Shown here piece after piece: positions 26,755 to 34,935 of a DNA stretch of 64,000 bases (positions within the stretch are counted from its first letter, which is position 1; each line of letters opens with the position of its first letter). The stretch comes from Allomuricauda sp. M10 (GTDB lineage: Bacteria; Bacteroidota; Bacteroidia; Flavobacteriales; Flavobacteriaceae). The notes beneath the pieces are model-generated. The model made no database searches and was not told the DNA's origin. It saw only the letters and a list, made by a program, of their open reading frames with translations. The DNA lies in assembly GCF_020782875.1 (NCBI RefSeq), contig NZ_JAJGBN010000001.1, positions 806,001 through 870,000 on the forward strand, written 5' to 3'. A program made the translations under genes and the position numbers.

Positions 26755-27138
26755 ATGGGAATATTTGACAGTGTCTTCGGAAAGAAGGAAAAACAAGAGC
26801 AAAAGCAATTGCCTTGGATAGAATTAAATGATAGGACTCAATTGGATATGATTTTGGAAAAATCAAACCAAAGAGCACAGGTAATCTATAAACACTCCAG
26901 CACCTGCGGGATCAGCAGTATGGTGTTGAACATGTTTACCAATTCCTATGATCTGGAAACGGATTGTGACCTCTATTTTTTGACCATTCAGCACCACAGG
27001 GACATTTCCAATGAAATTGCCCATAAGTTTCGTGTTCGTCATGAATCACCTCAGATGTTGATCATCAAAGATGGGGAAGTGACTTTTCATACTTCGCATG
27101 GGGCGATAGCGGATATAGACTTTTCAAAATATTTGTAG
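26755..27138 (+). CDS. ytxJ: Bacillithiol-system monothiol bacilliredoxin YtxJ (BrxC-like)
   Basis: 127 residues, thioredoxin fold with a single active-site cysteine in HSSTCGIS (about residue 45-52) and a cis-Pro region ESPQMLIIKDGE. Members remove bacillithiol from mixed disulfides on proteins. The presence of this protein implies that the organism makes bacillithiol, as many flavobacteria do. Divergent from clpB, possibly sharing stress control. Predicted to be leaderless. Confidence 0.9.
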   Translation: MGIFDSVFGKKEKQEQKQLPWIELNDRTQLDMILEKSNQRAQVIYKHSSTCGISSMVLNMFTNSYDLETDCDLYFLTIQHHRDISNEIAHKFRVRHESPQMLIIKDGEVTFHTSHGAIADIDFSKYL

Positions 27139-27164
27139 AGACGAAAAGTCGAGAAAATGTCGGT

Positions 27165-27207
27165 TCGAGCGCAGTCGAGAACTTTTTCTCATCTCGACTG
27201 CGCTCGA
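27165..27207. terminator. 16-bp perfect hairpin between converging genes
   Basis: TCGAGCGCAGTCGAGA (27165-27180) pairs perfectly with TCTCGACTGCGCTCGA (27192-27207) across an 11-nt loop. It fills most of the 92-bp gap between the converging ytxJ and lipoprotein genes and can act on both strands. The sequence (CGAGCGCAGTCGAG) is the type seen in dispersed Bacteroidota repeats, so it may be a repeat put to use as a terminator. There is no long T run. Confidence 0.6.
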
Positions 27208-27230
27208 TGTGACACTATTCCAAAATTGAA

Positions 27231-28415
27231 TTAATTGAATTGATATTTTGAGACAATGCCTTTCAGCCTCGCTTTGAGGTCTTCTCCGGCATCATATACC
27301 ATTTGTTCATTGGATGGGAAAGGAACTTCCCTAGCGTTCAGATAAACCAAAAGGTCGTCTTCCAAAGCTCTTTTATCACCTTGATAATTGGCGAACACAT
27401 GTTCAAAAACAAACTGGCTGGAAAGAGGATAAGCATTGATTTCCTGACCGTTGTTTAAGTCGGTGAACCGAACCTTAGCCCCAATTTGGGCACTTTTGGT
27501 TTGGGTGAACTGGAAGAACTTACAAGTAACGGTACGCATTTTATCAACCTTGATCTTATTGCCCAAGCTGTCCTTCACAACATTTCCATTTTTGTCCAAT
27601 AAGTATTCCCAACCATCCTTGATCTGTTTCTCCTTGATGATTTGGGTTTCGTTTACACGCTCAGGAGAGACATTGATTTCCATGAAATCGAGGTTCATGG
27701 CATAATCATACTTTACATTGGCCAATGGGTTGGTGTGGTATTGCAACCAGAAATTGTCAATGCCGAAAGCATTAAAATCCAATAGTTCGCTTTCCAAACG
27801 CTCAGGAATGATCTGCTCGGTCTGATTAGCAATCTCTACACGAACATATTCCAATCCTTTGTTGTAGGCTTGGTCCATTTTGGCAATGGTTTCCTTGTAT
27901 CCGGGATTTATTTCCTGAAGATACTTCAAATCGTCATAGGCGGCCCTAAAATCCGCTTTGTATTCGGCTGTGGCCAACAAATTTGAGGCGTTTTCGTAAA
28001 GATGCTCGGATAGATCATCCTTGGTAGCCAGAATTTTATTGTCGTAGTTCACAAAATTGAACTTGGCATTTCTGCCTTCGTCATTAATATGAAGTGGAAG
28101 CAGAGGTTTGATCCTTTCTTGGATCTGTTTCAACTGCAAATACTTATTGTAGATGTTTTCCAAATTGGCCGGATTGCCATCATTTTGCAAGAAAGCGATT
28201 TCCTGCTGTTCCCTTTCGGTATGCTTGGCAAAGGCCTCTTCCAAAAGTGTGATGTATTCCTGATTCCCTTTTTTGGTCTTGTTTTCAGCCAAGTTTTTAA
28301 TGGCCTTGTTCATTGCGGTAACATAGTTTCCGGTATTCAGGGCCTCTTGGGTTTTCTTGACACCTCCACAAGCGGCAAGAACGATAATTGTGGTTAAGAG
28401 TAGAACTTTTTTCAT
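27231..28415 (-). CDS. Conserved flavobacterial lipoprotein, function unknown
   Basis: 394 residues with a clean lipoprotein signal (MKKVLLLTTIIVLAACGG, Cys16). The N-terminal half is helical and TPR-like (ALNTGNYVTAMNKAIKNLAENK; repeated Leu/Tyr heptads to ~190); the second half is more beta-rich with FQFTQTKSAQIGAKVRFTDLNNG. No enzyme motif. Single gene, converging on ytxJ and divergent from glyA with a 249-bp promoter region. I have the impression that close relatives are common in Flavobacteriaceae, but I do not know a family name. Confidence 0.75.
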   Translation of the reverse strand: MKKVLLLTTIIVLAACGGVKKTQEALNTGNYVTAMNKAIKNLAENKTKKGNQEYITLLEEAFAKHTEREQQEIAFLQNDGNPANLENIYNKYLQLKQIQERIKPLLPLHINDEGRNAKFNFVNYDNKILATKDDLSEHLYENASNLLATAEYKADFRAAYDDLKYLQEINPGYKETIAKMDQAYNKGLEYVRVEIANQTEQIIPERLESELLDFNAFGIDNFWLQYHTNPLANVKYDYAMNLDFMEINVSPERVNETQIIKEKQIKDGWEYLLDKNGNVVKDSLGNKIKVDKMRTVTCKFFQFTQTKSAQIGAKVRFTDLNNGQEINAYPLSSQFVFEHVFANYQGDKRALEDDLLVYLNAREVPFPSNEQMVYDAGEDLKARLKGIVSKYQFN

Positions 28416-28664
28416 GGTCGTCGATTTTACTGGTTACTTAGGCGGGTTCAAGAGCTGTGCCAAAAAACCACTTCTTATTAACGAAAAAGGATGAACGGTA
28501 GTATATTTTCGGTGAAAAGCTTAGAAATGAGTGTTTTGAGGCATTCTTACAAAAGGTAAAAATTGTTAATTGCCGTTTGATAAATTTGATGGTCAATCCA
28601 CTTTTTTTAGGTTTTAATCCCCTTTCAATTTGTAATTTTACCGCTTATTAAAAAACCATAGGCA

Positions 28665-29939
28665 ATGCAACGAGACCAAGCGATTTTCGATTTGATAGCA
28701 AAAGAAAAGGAAAGACAGATTGAAGGAATTGAATTGATAGCTTCCGAGAACTTTACCAGTCCACAGGTAATGGAAGCGGCAGGTTCGGTTTTAACGAACA
28801 AATATGCAGAAGGCTATCCGGGAAAACGCTACTATGGTGGTTGTGAGGTCGTGGACCAAGTGGAACAATTGGCTATTGACCGTGCCAAGGAATTGTTCGG
28901 GGCCGTATATGCTAACGTGCAGCCCCACTCGGGTTCTCAGGCCAACGCTTCGGTTTACCATGCTTGTTTACAGCCTGGTGACACCATTTTGGGATTTGAC
29001 CTTTCGCATGGAGGGCACTTGACCCATGGATCACCCGTAAATTTCTCTGGAAAGTTGTACAATCCCGTTTTTTATGGTGTTGATGAAGAAACCGGAACCT
29101 TGAACTACGACAAGATCCAAGAAATTGCGGATAAGGAAAAACCGAAATTGATTATCGCTGGTGCCTCTGCCTATTCCAGGGATATGGATTTTAAACGCTT
29201 CCGGGAAATTGCGGATAGTGTCGGCGCCATTTTGGTTGCGGATATTTCGCACCCTGCGGGACTTATCGCCAAAGGAATCCTGAACGATCCTATTCCACAT
29301 TGCCATATTGTGACCACAACCACCCACAAAACCTTGAGAGGTCCTCGTGGTGGCCTTATATTGATGGGCGAAAACTTTGACAATCCGTTTGGTATTACTT
29401 TGAAAAATGGGGAACTAAGGAAAATGTCAGCACTTTTAGACCTTGCCGTTTTCCCAGGAAACCAAGGTGGTCCGTTGGAACACATCATAGCCGCCAAAGC
29501 AGTTGCTTTTGGAGAAGCACTTTCCGATGATTTCTTGCATTATATGATCCAAGTGAAGAAAAATGCCGCAGCTATGGCCAAGGCATTCATGTCCCTGGAT
29601 TACAAAGTTATTTCTGGCGGAACGGACAACCATATGATGTTGATCGACCTAAGGAACAAGAACATTACCGGTAAGGATGCGGAAAAAGTGTTGGAACATG
29701 CCGCTATCACGGCCAATAAGAACATGGTACCGTTCGATACCCAATCACCTTTTATTACTTCAGGTATTCGTTTTGGTGCTCCGGCCATTACTACTAGGGG
29801 ATTGAAGGAAGCCGACATGGAAACCATTGTTGGCTTCATCGATGAGGTGATCAAGGATCCTGAAAACGAAAAGAAAATAGCCCAAATAAAACAAAAGGTC
29901 AACGATTTGATGAAGTCGCGACCTTTGTTCAGTGCTTAG
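28665..29939 (+). CDS. glyA: Serine hydroxymethyltransferase
   Basis: PLP enzyme interconverting serine and glycine with tetrahydrofolate. Residues: [12 protein letters not shown] at 21-32, [11 protein letters not shown] at 51-61, HSGSQAN at 88-94, and the PLP lysine Lys222 in [14 protein letters not shown]. 424 residues, normal. Single gene; upstream TAATTTTA at about 28633 is a weak -7 candidate. A serine-degrading L-serine dehydratase lies at 53520. Confidence 0.97.
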   Translation: MQRDQAIFDLIAKEKERQIEGIELIASENFTSPQVMEAAGSVLTNKYAEGYPGKRYYGGCEVVDQVEQLAIDRAKELFGAVYANVQPHSGSQANASVYHACLQPGDTILGFDLSHGGHLTHGSPVNFSGKLYNPVFYGVDEETGTLNYDKIQEIADKEKPKLIIAGASAYSRDMDFKRFREIADSVGAILVADISHPAGLIAKGILNDPIPHCHIVTTTTHKTLRGPRGGLILMGENFDNPFGITLKNGELRKMSALLDLAVFPGNQGGPLEHIIAAKAVAFGEALSDDFLHYMIQVKKNAAAMAKAFMSLDYKVISGGTDNHMMLIDLRNKNITGKDAEKVLEHAAITANKNMVPFDTQSPFITSGIRFGAPAITTRGLKEADMETIVGFIDEVIKDPENEKKIAQIKQKVNDLMKSRPLFSA

Positions 29940-29962
29940 TATTTGCTTACAAGTACTATGTT

Positions 29963-30619
29963 TTATTCGAAAAGGAACAAATCTTCCTTTTCCAGTTTTT
30001 TGCTGTTCAGGGAATAGATCATGGCTTCATGCTGGGACTGATTTTCAAAATAAAGCCCCCAATAATCAAAATACCCATATTGGGCCGTTTTGGTACGCGG
30101 GTTTTCCAAGGTGGTATCTTCAAAAACAGGAACAAAGATTTCATAGGGCATTTCGGTCAATCCTTTGGTGAAGTACACAAAATGTTGTCCGATGCCAGAA
30201 ATGATTGGCCCCAATTGTTTGACGATGCTATGTTCGTATAATCGGGATATGATGATGGAAGTCTCTGCAAAATGCAGGGAAAGCTCCAATATATCTAGTG
30301 AATGGTTGTTCTGGGAATTCAATTTTTTAAGTGCCACTTCCACGGATGATGACATGGTGGATTGACTTTCTTCAGAAAATGTAACGCCTCCCCAGTCCCC
30401 ATTATTAAAATGCCTAAGACAGTCAATCAGCCCAAAATTGAGATGCAGGTCAAGGATCAGATCCGCCCTGTTCTCGGCATGGTTAAATTTACATTGGACC
30501 TTGGCCGATGCAAAAAAGTCCTTTTCCAAAGTTTTTAGAAAATCGTCGAGTCCGTTAGCGGCCTCAAATACCTTTGCGCCACTGTTACGATTGCTATTGG
30601 TTTTTCTTGGGAACGACAT
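29963..30619 (-). CDS. Protein of unknown function beside a two-component system
   Basis: 218 residues, no signal peptide or membrane segment, acidic C-terminus. Polar N-terminus (SFPRKTNSNRNSG), then alternating strands and helices (VQCKFNHAENRADLILDLHLNF, WGLYFENQSQHEAMIYSL). I recognise no family. It lies 173 bp from the NarL-type regulator on the same strand and its upstream region contains a 19-bp element shared with the LytTR regulator gene. The sequence shows a normal coding pattern, so I believe it is real. Confidence 0.6.
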   Translation of the reverse strand: MSFPRKTNSNRNSGAKVFEAANGLDDFLKTLEKDFFASAKVQCKFNHAENRADLILDLHLNFGLIDCLRHFNNGDWGGVTFSEESQSTMSSSVEVALKKLNSQNNHSLDILELSLHFAETSIIISRLYEHSIVKQLGPIISGIGQHFVYFTKGLTEMPYEIFVPVFEDTTLENPRTKTAQYGYFDYWGLYFENQSQHEAMIYSLNSKKLEKEDLFLFE

Positions 30620-30687
30620 ATTTTATGGGAGTAATTTTCTTTTTCCTTAAAAATAGGATGAATCTTCCTGACGGGATTACACGAAAA

Positions 30688-30706
30688 CCTTAAAAATTCT
30701 ATGGGT
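30688..30706 (-). promoter_or_regulatory. 19-bp shared upstream element, copy 1
   Basis: On the minus strand it reads ACCCATAGAATTTTTAAGG, 69 bp before the ATG of the unknown protein (30619). It matches copy 2 at 34992-35010 at 17 of 19 positions with no gap, and GAA precedes both. Possible operator or activator site. Confidence 0.45.
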
Positions 30707-30792
30707 TTCCCGTAATTGTAGGGGGTTTACGGCAAGAAAGCGTCAATAAAAATTACTAAAACATGCTTTTTGAAGGTCGGCTTATTTTAGGG

Positions 30793-31461
30793 CTAAATAA
30801 AGCCTCTATTTTTCGCTGCTAGGATAAGGGCCAGATCGTTCTCGTTTTCGGTGCCAAAAAGTGTCTTTAAGTGCCGTTTTCTATTTTCAATGGAAGAGGG
30901 GGAAAGCCGAATGTATTTCTCAAGATCCTTGTTCTTGGTCCCTTTGGAAAGGTGAAATAATATTTGCTTGTCCTTTTCGTCCAATTCAATATCGTTGGCC
31001 ATTTTTCTGCGGATGGCGGAGAGTGCCTTGGAGGAATAATACGGAGGGTCCGAGATGATAGTTTTTACAGCATCTTCCAAGGTTCTTGGGTCAATGTCGG
31101 TTTTCACCAAATAACCATCAGGGTCCACTGTTTTTAAGATGCTGTTGATCCTGTAATTGTCACTAAAGGAGGACATGAATACGATCTTGCTTTCAGGGAC
31201 GATCTTTCGGGCCAAAATACCCAAATCCTCACCGGAGTGTGGTTGTTCTTCGTTAGGGGCAAAAAGTTGCACGTCCAAGAATAGAATGTCGTATTTAAAG
31301 GAATGCACGGAATCCTCGATGAGTTTTTTGCCCGCTTCGTAAGTGGTGGCTGTGTCCACAATAATGGTATGGCCTTCCAGTTCAATGCCCTCCAGAATAA
31401 ACTTGTATCCGAGCATGGTCATTTCATGGTCATCTATGGCTAAAATTCTAAGCGTTTCCAT
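30793..31461 (-). CDS. NarL/FixJ-type response regulator
   Basis: 222 residues. Receiver with acid pocket DD at 10-11 and phosphoacceptor Asp63 in ILFLDVQL, Lys in GYLVKTD; C-terminal LuxR-type helix-turn-helix (LDEKDKQILFHLSKGTKNKDLEKYIRLSPSSIENRKRHL). The gene begins 22 bp after the TPR histidine kinase stop, so the two form a pair and an operon. The insertion FAPNEEQPHSGED just after the acceptor Asp is longer than in typical receivers. Confidence 0.9.
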   Translation of the reverse strand: METLRILAIDDHEMTMLGYKFILEGIELEGHTIIVDTATTYEAGKKLIEDSVHSFKYDILFLDVQLFAPNEEQPHSGEDLGILARKIVPESKIVFMSSFSDNYRINSILKTVDPDGYLVKTDIDPRTLEDAVKTIISDPPYYSSKALSAIRRKMANDIELDEKDKQILFHLSKGTKNKDLEKYIRLSPSSIENRKRHLKTLFGTENENDLALILAAKNRGFI

Positions 31462-31483
31462 TTCAAATTTTTATTAGCAAAAG

Positions 31484-33565
31484 TTAGGTGTTCAACACTT
31501 CTTTGCGTTCTACTGCATCCGAATCGATATAAATGGCAGGAATGGTCACCGTAATGGTGGTGCCTATTCCTTTCTTGCTGTCAATATCGAGCGCAGCGTG
31601 TATTTTTTTAGCTCGTGAAATGATGTTTCGCAATCCAATTCCACGTTTTCCCTTGTTCAAATCAAATCCGACGCCGTCATCCATAATGGTCAATTTCAAT
31701 TTGTTCCCAACGGATTCAAAAGAAATATCCACATGTTTACTTTTGGCGTGTTTGACGCAATTTTTAAGTGCCTCTTGGACAATTCGGTAGGCATTGATTT
31801 TGATGTCTCCCAACAAATTATCCCAATTTACTTTGTTGTCAAAAGTAAAAGAACATGATATGCCGGAAGAGTTTTGGATACCATCGATCATATCTTCCAA
31901 CGACACAATAAAATTATGAAATTTTTCATAAGAGGCATTGTTGAGCTCATGCGAAATGGTCCTGATCTCTTCTTCCACGTCCCTTAGTTTTTCAATGAGT
32001 CCTGCGCGTTGGGTAACCGATGCTTCATCTTCGCGTTCGTTCAATCCGCTTAAAATGAGTCGAATACCGAGCATTTCTCCCAAAATGCCATCATGGAGCT
32101 CTTCCGAAATTCGTTTTTGCTCCAATTGTTTCCCTTCTTCAAATTTACCTTGTTGGGACAACATGAGGTTGTAGATTTCTTGGTTGCTCTCTTGTTGTTT
32201 TTGACGGAATTTGAGTCGGCTATTGTTGATGTAAAGGGTTACGATGATCAAAAATGCAGCACCAAAAAGGATAAGGGCGAGTGCCGCACCGACCCAAACC
32301 TGTTTCTCTTGGGTAAGGATCTCGTTTTTTTCGATGACCTCATCGGTTTCCAAACGTATACGGGCAAACTTGTCCCTTTTGGTGCGCTCTTCTTCTTGAA
32401 TGGCCTCATTGAGCTTGGAGTATTCCTCAAAATATGATTTTGCATTGGCGGTATCCAATTGTCCCAATAATTGAAGGGTTTCCAGAGAGCGATCGTTGTT
32501 ATAGGTTTCTTTGGCAATATCATGGGCTTCTTTAGCTAACTGAATTGCCTTTATGGTATCACCTTCAAATGCCAAAAGCTCTGCATAATATTGTTTTGGT
32601 CGTGCAAGATCTTGTTCTTTACCTTGTTCATTGGTGACCACTAACGCTTCGTTTAACAGACTCGCCACTTTTTCTAAGTCTCCGCCAGATTTAAAAATGG
32701 AGTATGCAAGTCCTGAAATAGCTTTGGTATATAAATCGGGGTCTTGCTCTCTAAATTTGGTATCGGTAAGGAGTTTGGAGTAGGTGTCAATGGCATTGGA
32801 GTATTCCTTCATTCTCATGAGGGTACTGGCAATATTATTTTGGTTAATCCAAACAAGGTTTTGACTTTCTGAAGGTTCCAAATTTTCCAGATATTCCCCG
32901 GCCTTTTTATAATACATCAAGGATTCGTCAAATTTTTTCATTCCCCCTGAAATGACACCCAAGACATTATAGCAATTGTGAATTCTTTTATAGTCTTCAA
33001 GCTCATCAAATATTTTTAAAGCATTGTATAAACTATTTTCAGCACCCAAATAATCTTTATATGAGTCTTGAATCCTAGCCATATTATAAAACATGATTCC
33101 TATCGATTGAAGTGATTCGTCACGGGGAAGTTTTTCAAAGTTGTTCAATGCTTTTTCGTAGTGATAAAAAGCACTGTCCAGGACCGAATAGGATTCAAAA
33201 AAATGGGCCAAATCCCAATGAGAATTACCCAATTCCATAAACAACCTAGCGTCTCTTGCCTGTTGAATTACATTGGCACTTGATTTTCTAAAGTTCAATG
33301 AATCCTTTAGGTTTTTGTATACTAAAGAAATATTGGAAAGTTGATTTACACGAGTTGTATCATTTTTTAATCGACCAGCACTCCTTTCTGCTTTCTCTAA
33401 ATAAAATTTTCGATCTTCATAGGATAATTCCTGAGCTTTTTTTGCTACCGCCAACCATTCTTGTATTGAATCAATTTCTGGACTGGAAGATGCTTCTTCC
33501 TTATTTCTTTTCTTGCTACAGCTGAAAATGAACAATGTTGCCAGTAAAAAAATGAATACTTTCAA
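31484..33565 (-). CDS. TPR-containing sensor histidine kinase (HisKA_3 type)
   Basis: About 693 residues. Signal or lipoprotein-like N-terminus (KVFIFLLATLFIFSCSKK), a long array of TPR-like repeats (~45-400), one membrane segment (~423-447), a HisKA_3 domain with the phospho-His near 491 (ISEELHDGILGEMLG) and an HATPase domain (EALKNCVKHAKSKH, DDGVGFD, RGIGLRNI). The periplasmic TPR part presumably binds a peptide or protein partner. The frame opens at TTG 33592, but that gives an acidic stretch before the hydrophobic core; TTG at 33565 gives a normal signal sequence, so I prefer it. Paired with the regulator at 30793. Confidence 0.88.
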   Translation of the reverse strand: MKVFIFLLATLFIFSCSKKRNKEEASSSPEIDSIQEWLAVAKKAQELSYEDRKFYLEKAERSAGRLKNDTTRVNQLSNISLVYKNLKDSLNFRKSSANVIQQARDARLFMELGNSHWDLAHFFESYSVLDSAFYHYEKALNNFEKLPRDESLQSIGIMFYNMARIQDSYKDYLGAENSLYNALKIFDELEDYKRIHNCYNVLGVISGGMKKFDESLMYYKKAGEYLENLEPSESQNLVWINQNNIASTLMRMKEYSNAIDTYSKLLTDTKFREQDPDLYTKAISGLAYSIFKSGGDLEKVASLLNEALVVTNEQGKEQDLARPKQYYAELLAFEGDTIKAIQLAKEAHDIAKETYNNDRSLETLQLLGQLDTANAKSYFEEYSKLNEAIQEEERTKRDKFARIRLETDEVIEKNEILTQEKQVWVGAALALILFGAAFLIIVTLYINNSRLKFRQKQQESNQEIYNLMLSQQGKFEEGKQLEQKRISEELHDGILGEMLGIRLILSGLNEREDEASVTQRAGLIEKLRDVEEEIRTISHELNNASYEKFHNFIVSLEDMIDGIQNSSGISCSFTFDNKVNWDNLLGDIKINAYRIVQEALKNCVKHAKSKHVDISFESVGNKLKLTIMDDGVGFDLNKGKRGIGLRNIISRAKKIHAALDIDSKKGIGTTITVTIPAIYIDSDAVERKEVLNT

Positions 33566-33601
33566 TTGATAGGTGCTTGAGTCATCATCCAAATTAATAA
33601 A

Positions 33602-33633
33602 AAAGCCCCAAAACTTTACAGGTTAGGGGCTTT
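33602..33633 (-). terminator. Hairpin between the small ORFs and the histidine kinase
   Basis: Stem AAAGCCCC / GGGGCTTT with a 16-nt loop, followed on the minus strand by TTTTATTAAT. It should terminate the two small genes upstream, or attenuate read-through into the kinase, whose start is only 10-37 bp further. Confidence 0.7.
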
Positions 33634-33651
33634 GATATATTAATTGTTCGG

Positions 33652-33876
33652 TCAAAAAGTCCGTTGTTCGCCAACATTGAGTTCCAATCTAGCTAAACTC
33701 TGTTTTCTCACTCCTACTTCAATACGATGTTTGAATTGAATTTCCTGGAGTTCTTCCAATGTTTTGGCTTCACTTATATATTTAGAATCTTTATTCAAGA
33801 TACGTTCATCTTGCTTATAAATAATAAGCATTGCTAAAATAATCAGGTTTAGAAGTATCCGTGATGCACTTCTCAT
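33652..33876 (-). CDS. Small single-pass membrane protein, unknown
   Basis: 74 residues. ILLNLIILAMLIIYK at about 7-21 is a membrane segment or uncleaved signal; the rest is charged and helical (SKYISEAKTLEELQEIQFKHRIEVGVRKQSLARLEL). No family recognised. It starts 18 bp after the stop of the small lipoprotein and precedes the kinase-proximal terminator, so the two small genes form a unit just upstream of the TPR kinase. Confidence 0.5.
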   Translation of the reverse strand: MRSASRILLNLIILAMLIIYKQDERILNKDSKYISEAKTLEELQEIQFKHRIEVGVRKQSLARLELNVGEQRTF

Positions 33877-33894
33877 GATTCAATCTTACTTCTA

Positions 33895-34062
33895 TTATTG
33901 TCCTCTTCCTTCTGAAACAGTTCCTTCGCCATCTGTAGCGCTCTGGTCTACCTTCAATTGTTTAAAGGTTGCTTCGGTGTCCTGTACATCGGTATCCGCT
34001 TCGCAAGAATAAAATCCAACGGTCAATAATGCGATTGCCAAAATGCTTACTACTTTTCTCAT
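33895..34062 (-). CDS. 55-residue lipoprotein
   Basis: ATG-initiated frame MRKVVSILAIALLTVGFYSCEADTD... with a textbook lipoprotein signal: Arg-Lys n-region, hydrophobic core, lipobox VGFYSC with Cys20. The mature peptide is only 36 residues, acidic and polar (DVQDTEATFKQLKVDQSATDGE), ending in SEGRGQ. It lies upstream of the small membrane protein and the TPR kinase. I know no family. It could be a secreted peptide, a signal precursor or simply a small orphan lipoprotein. Confidence 0.65.
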   Translation of the reverse strand: MRKVVSILAIALLTVGFYSCEADTDVQDTEATFKQLKVDQSATDGEGTVSEGRGQ

Positions 34063-34150
34063 AATGCTAGGTTTTAGGGTGTTAAAATTGGTTTATGGAG
34101 CCAAGATATATAGACCCTGATAGCTTATTGTGTAAGGCAAAATGAGTTTA

Positions 34151-34180
34151 GTGGAATACGGAATTCTGTGAGTATTCTAC
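34151..34180. repeat. Inverted repeat upstream of the 55-residue lipoprotein
   Basis: GTGGAATAC (34151-34159) and GTATTCTAC (34172-34180), 8 of 9 complementary, 12-nt spacer. It lies between the LytTR gene stop (34201) and the lipoprotein start (34062). Terminator of the former or operator of the latter; no T run favours the second. Confidence 0.35.
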
Positions 34181-34200
34181 AGGATTTTGATAGAATTTGG

Positions 34201-34935
34201 TTAGTTGAGTGCCTTTACCGCCGTTTTGGAGAGGATTTCCTTCAGCATATCGATCTTGTCCTTGTACGTTTTGGAGAAAGGTAGTTCCTCTTCACGGTCA
34301 TGGCTTAAGGTACAAATGGATTTGCCATAATTGATGCGTGAAACGTAGCGACTGTTCAAGATATAGCTTTGATGGATCCTGATGAATCCTTCCGGAAGTT
34401 TATCCTCGAACGATTTTAGCGTCTTGAATGCACTGATTACATTCCCGTCCTTCATATAAAAGTCCGTGGTATTGTTGTCCGACTTTAGATACAGGATGTT
34501 TTTGGTATCCAAATAACGGTAATCATTATAGGACTTGAGGCAAATCGTAGAGGGAATATCCTGTTTTGGATGCAGCTTCCTTAAACGGAGAATGGTCTTT
34601 CTGATGTCAAACTCGTTGTGGGGAAGGATCCAATAATCAAAGAAACCGCTTTTAATGGCGTTGTAGGCGTACTTTTTAGTGGTAGCGTACCCAATGATAA
34701 TAGGTAGGGAGGGCATATACTGGTTCAGTTCGGTCACCATTTGAAAATAGTCCATCCCGTCTTCACCTAAATTGATCAATACAAGGTCCGGGGAATGTTT
34801 CAAAAGGGTATTCAGCCCTTCCGATGCACTGGTGGCTACTCCGGAACAAGTCAAATCTTCATACTCCTCCAAATAGAGCTGCAATTGTAGCTTGGAAGTA
34901 GCGTTCGAGTCAATGATGTTATAGGTATATTCCAT
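34201..34935 (-). CDS. LytTR-domain transcriptional regulator with degenerate receiver
   Basis: 244 residues: a receiver-like domain (1-125) and a C-terminal LytTR DNA-binding domain (~140-240; YLKSDNNTTDFYMKDG...FIRIHQSYILNSRYVSRI). At the phosphoacceptor position Asn55 (LVLINLG) replaces Asp, the acid pocket is reduced to DS at 9-10, and the conserved Lys-Pro has become Leu-Pro (WILPHN). It therefore cannot be phosphorylated in the usual way. The ATG at 34935 is used; the frame begins at a TTG two codons earlier. Upstream lies element copy 2. Confidence 0.88.
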   Translation of the reverse strand: MEYTYNIIDSNATSKLQLQLYLEEYEDLTCSGVATSASEGLNTLLKHSPDLVLINLGEDGMDYFQMVTELNQYMPSLPIIIGYATTKKYAYNAIKSGFFDYWILPHNEFDIRKTILRLRKLHPKQDIPSTICLKSYNDYRYLDTKNILYLKSDNNTTDFYMKDGNVISAFKTLKSFEDKLPEGFIRIHQSYILNSRYVSRINYGKSICTLSHDREEELPFSKTYKDKIDMLKEILSKTAVKALN

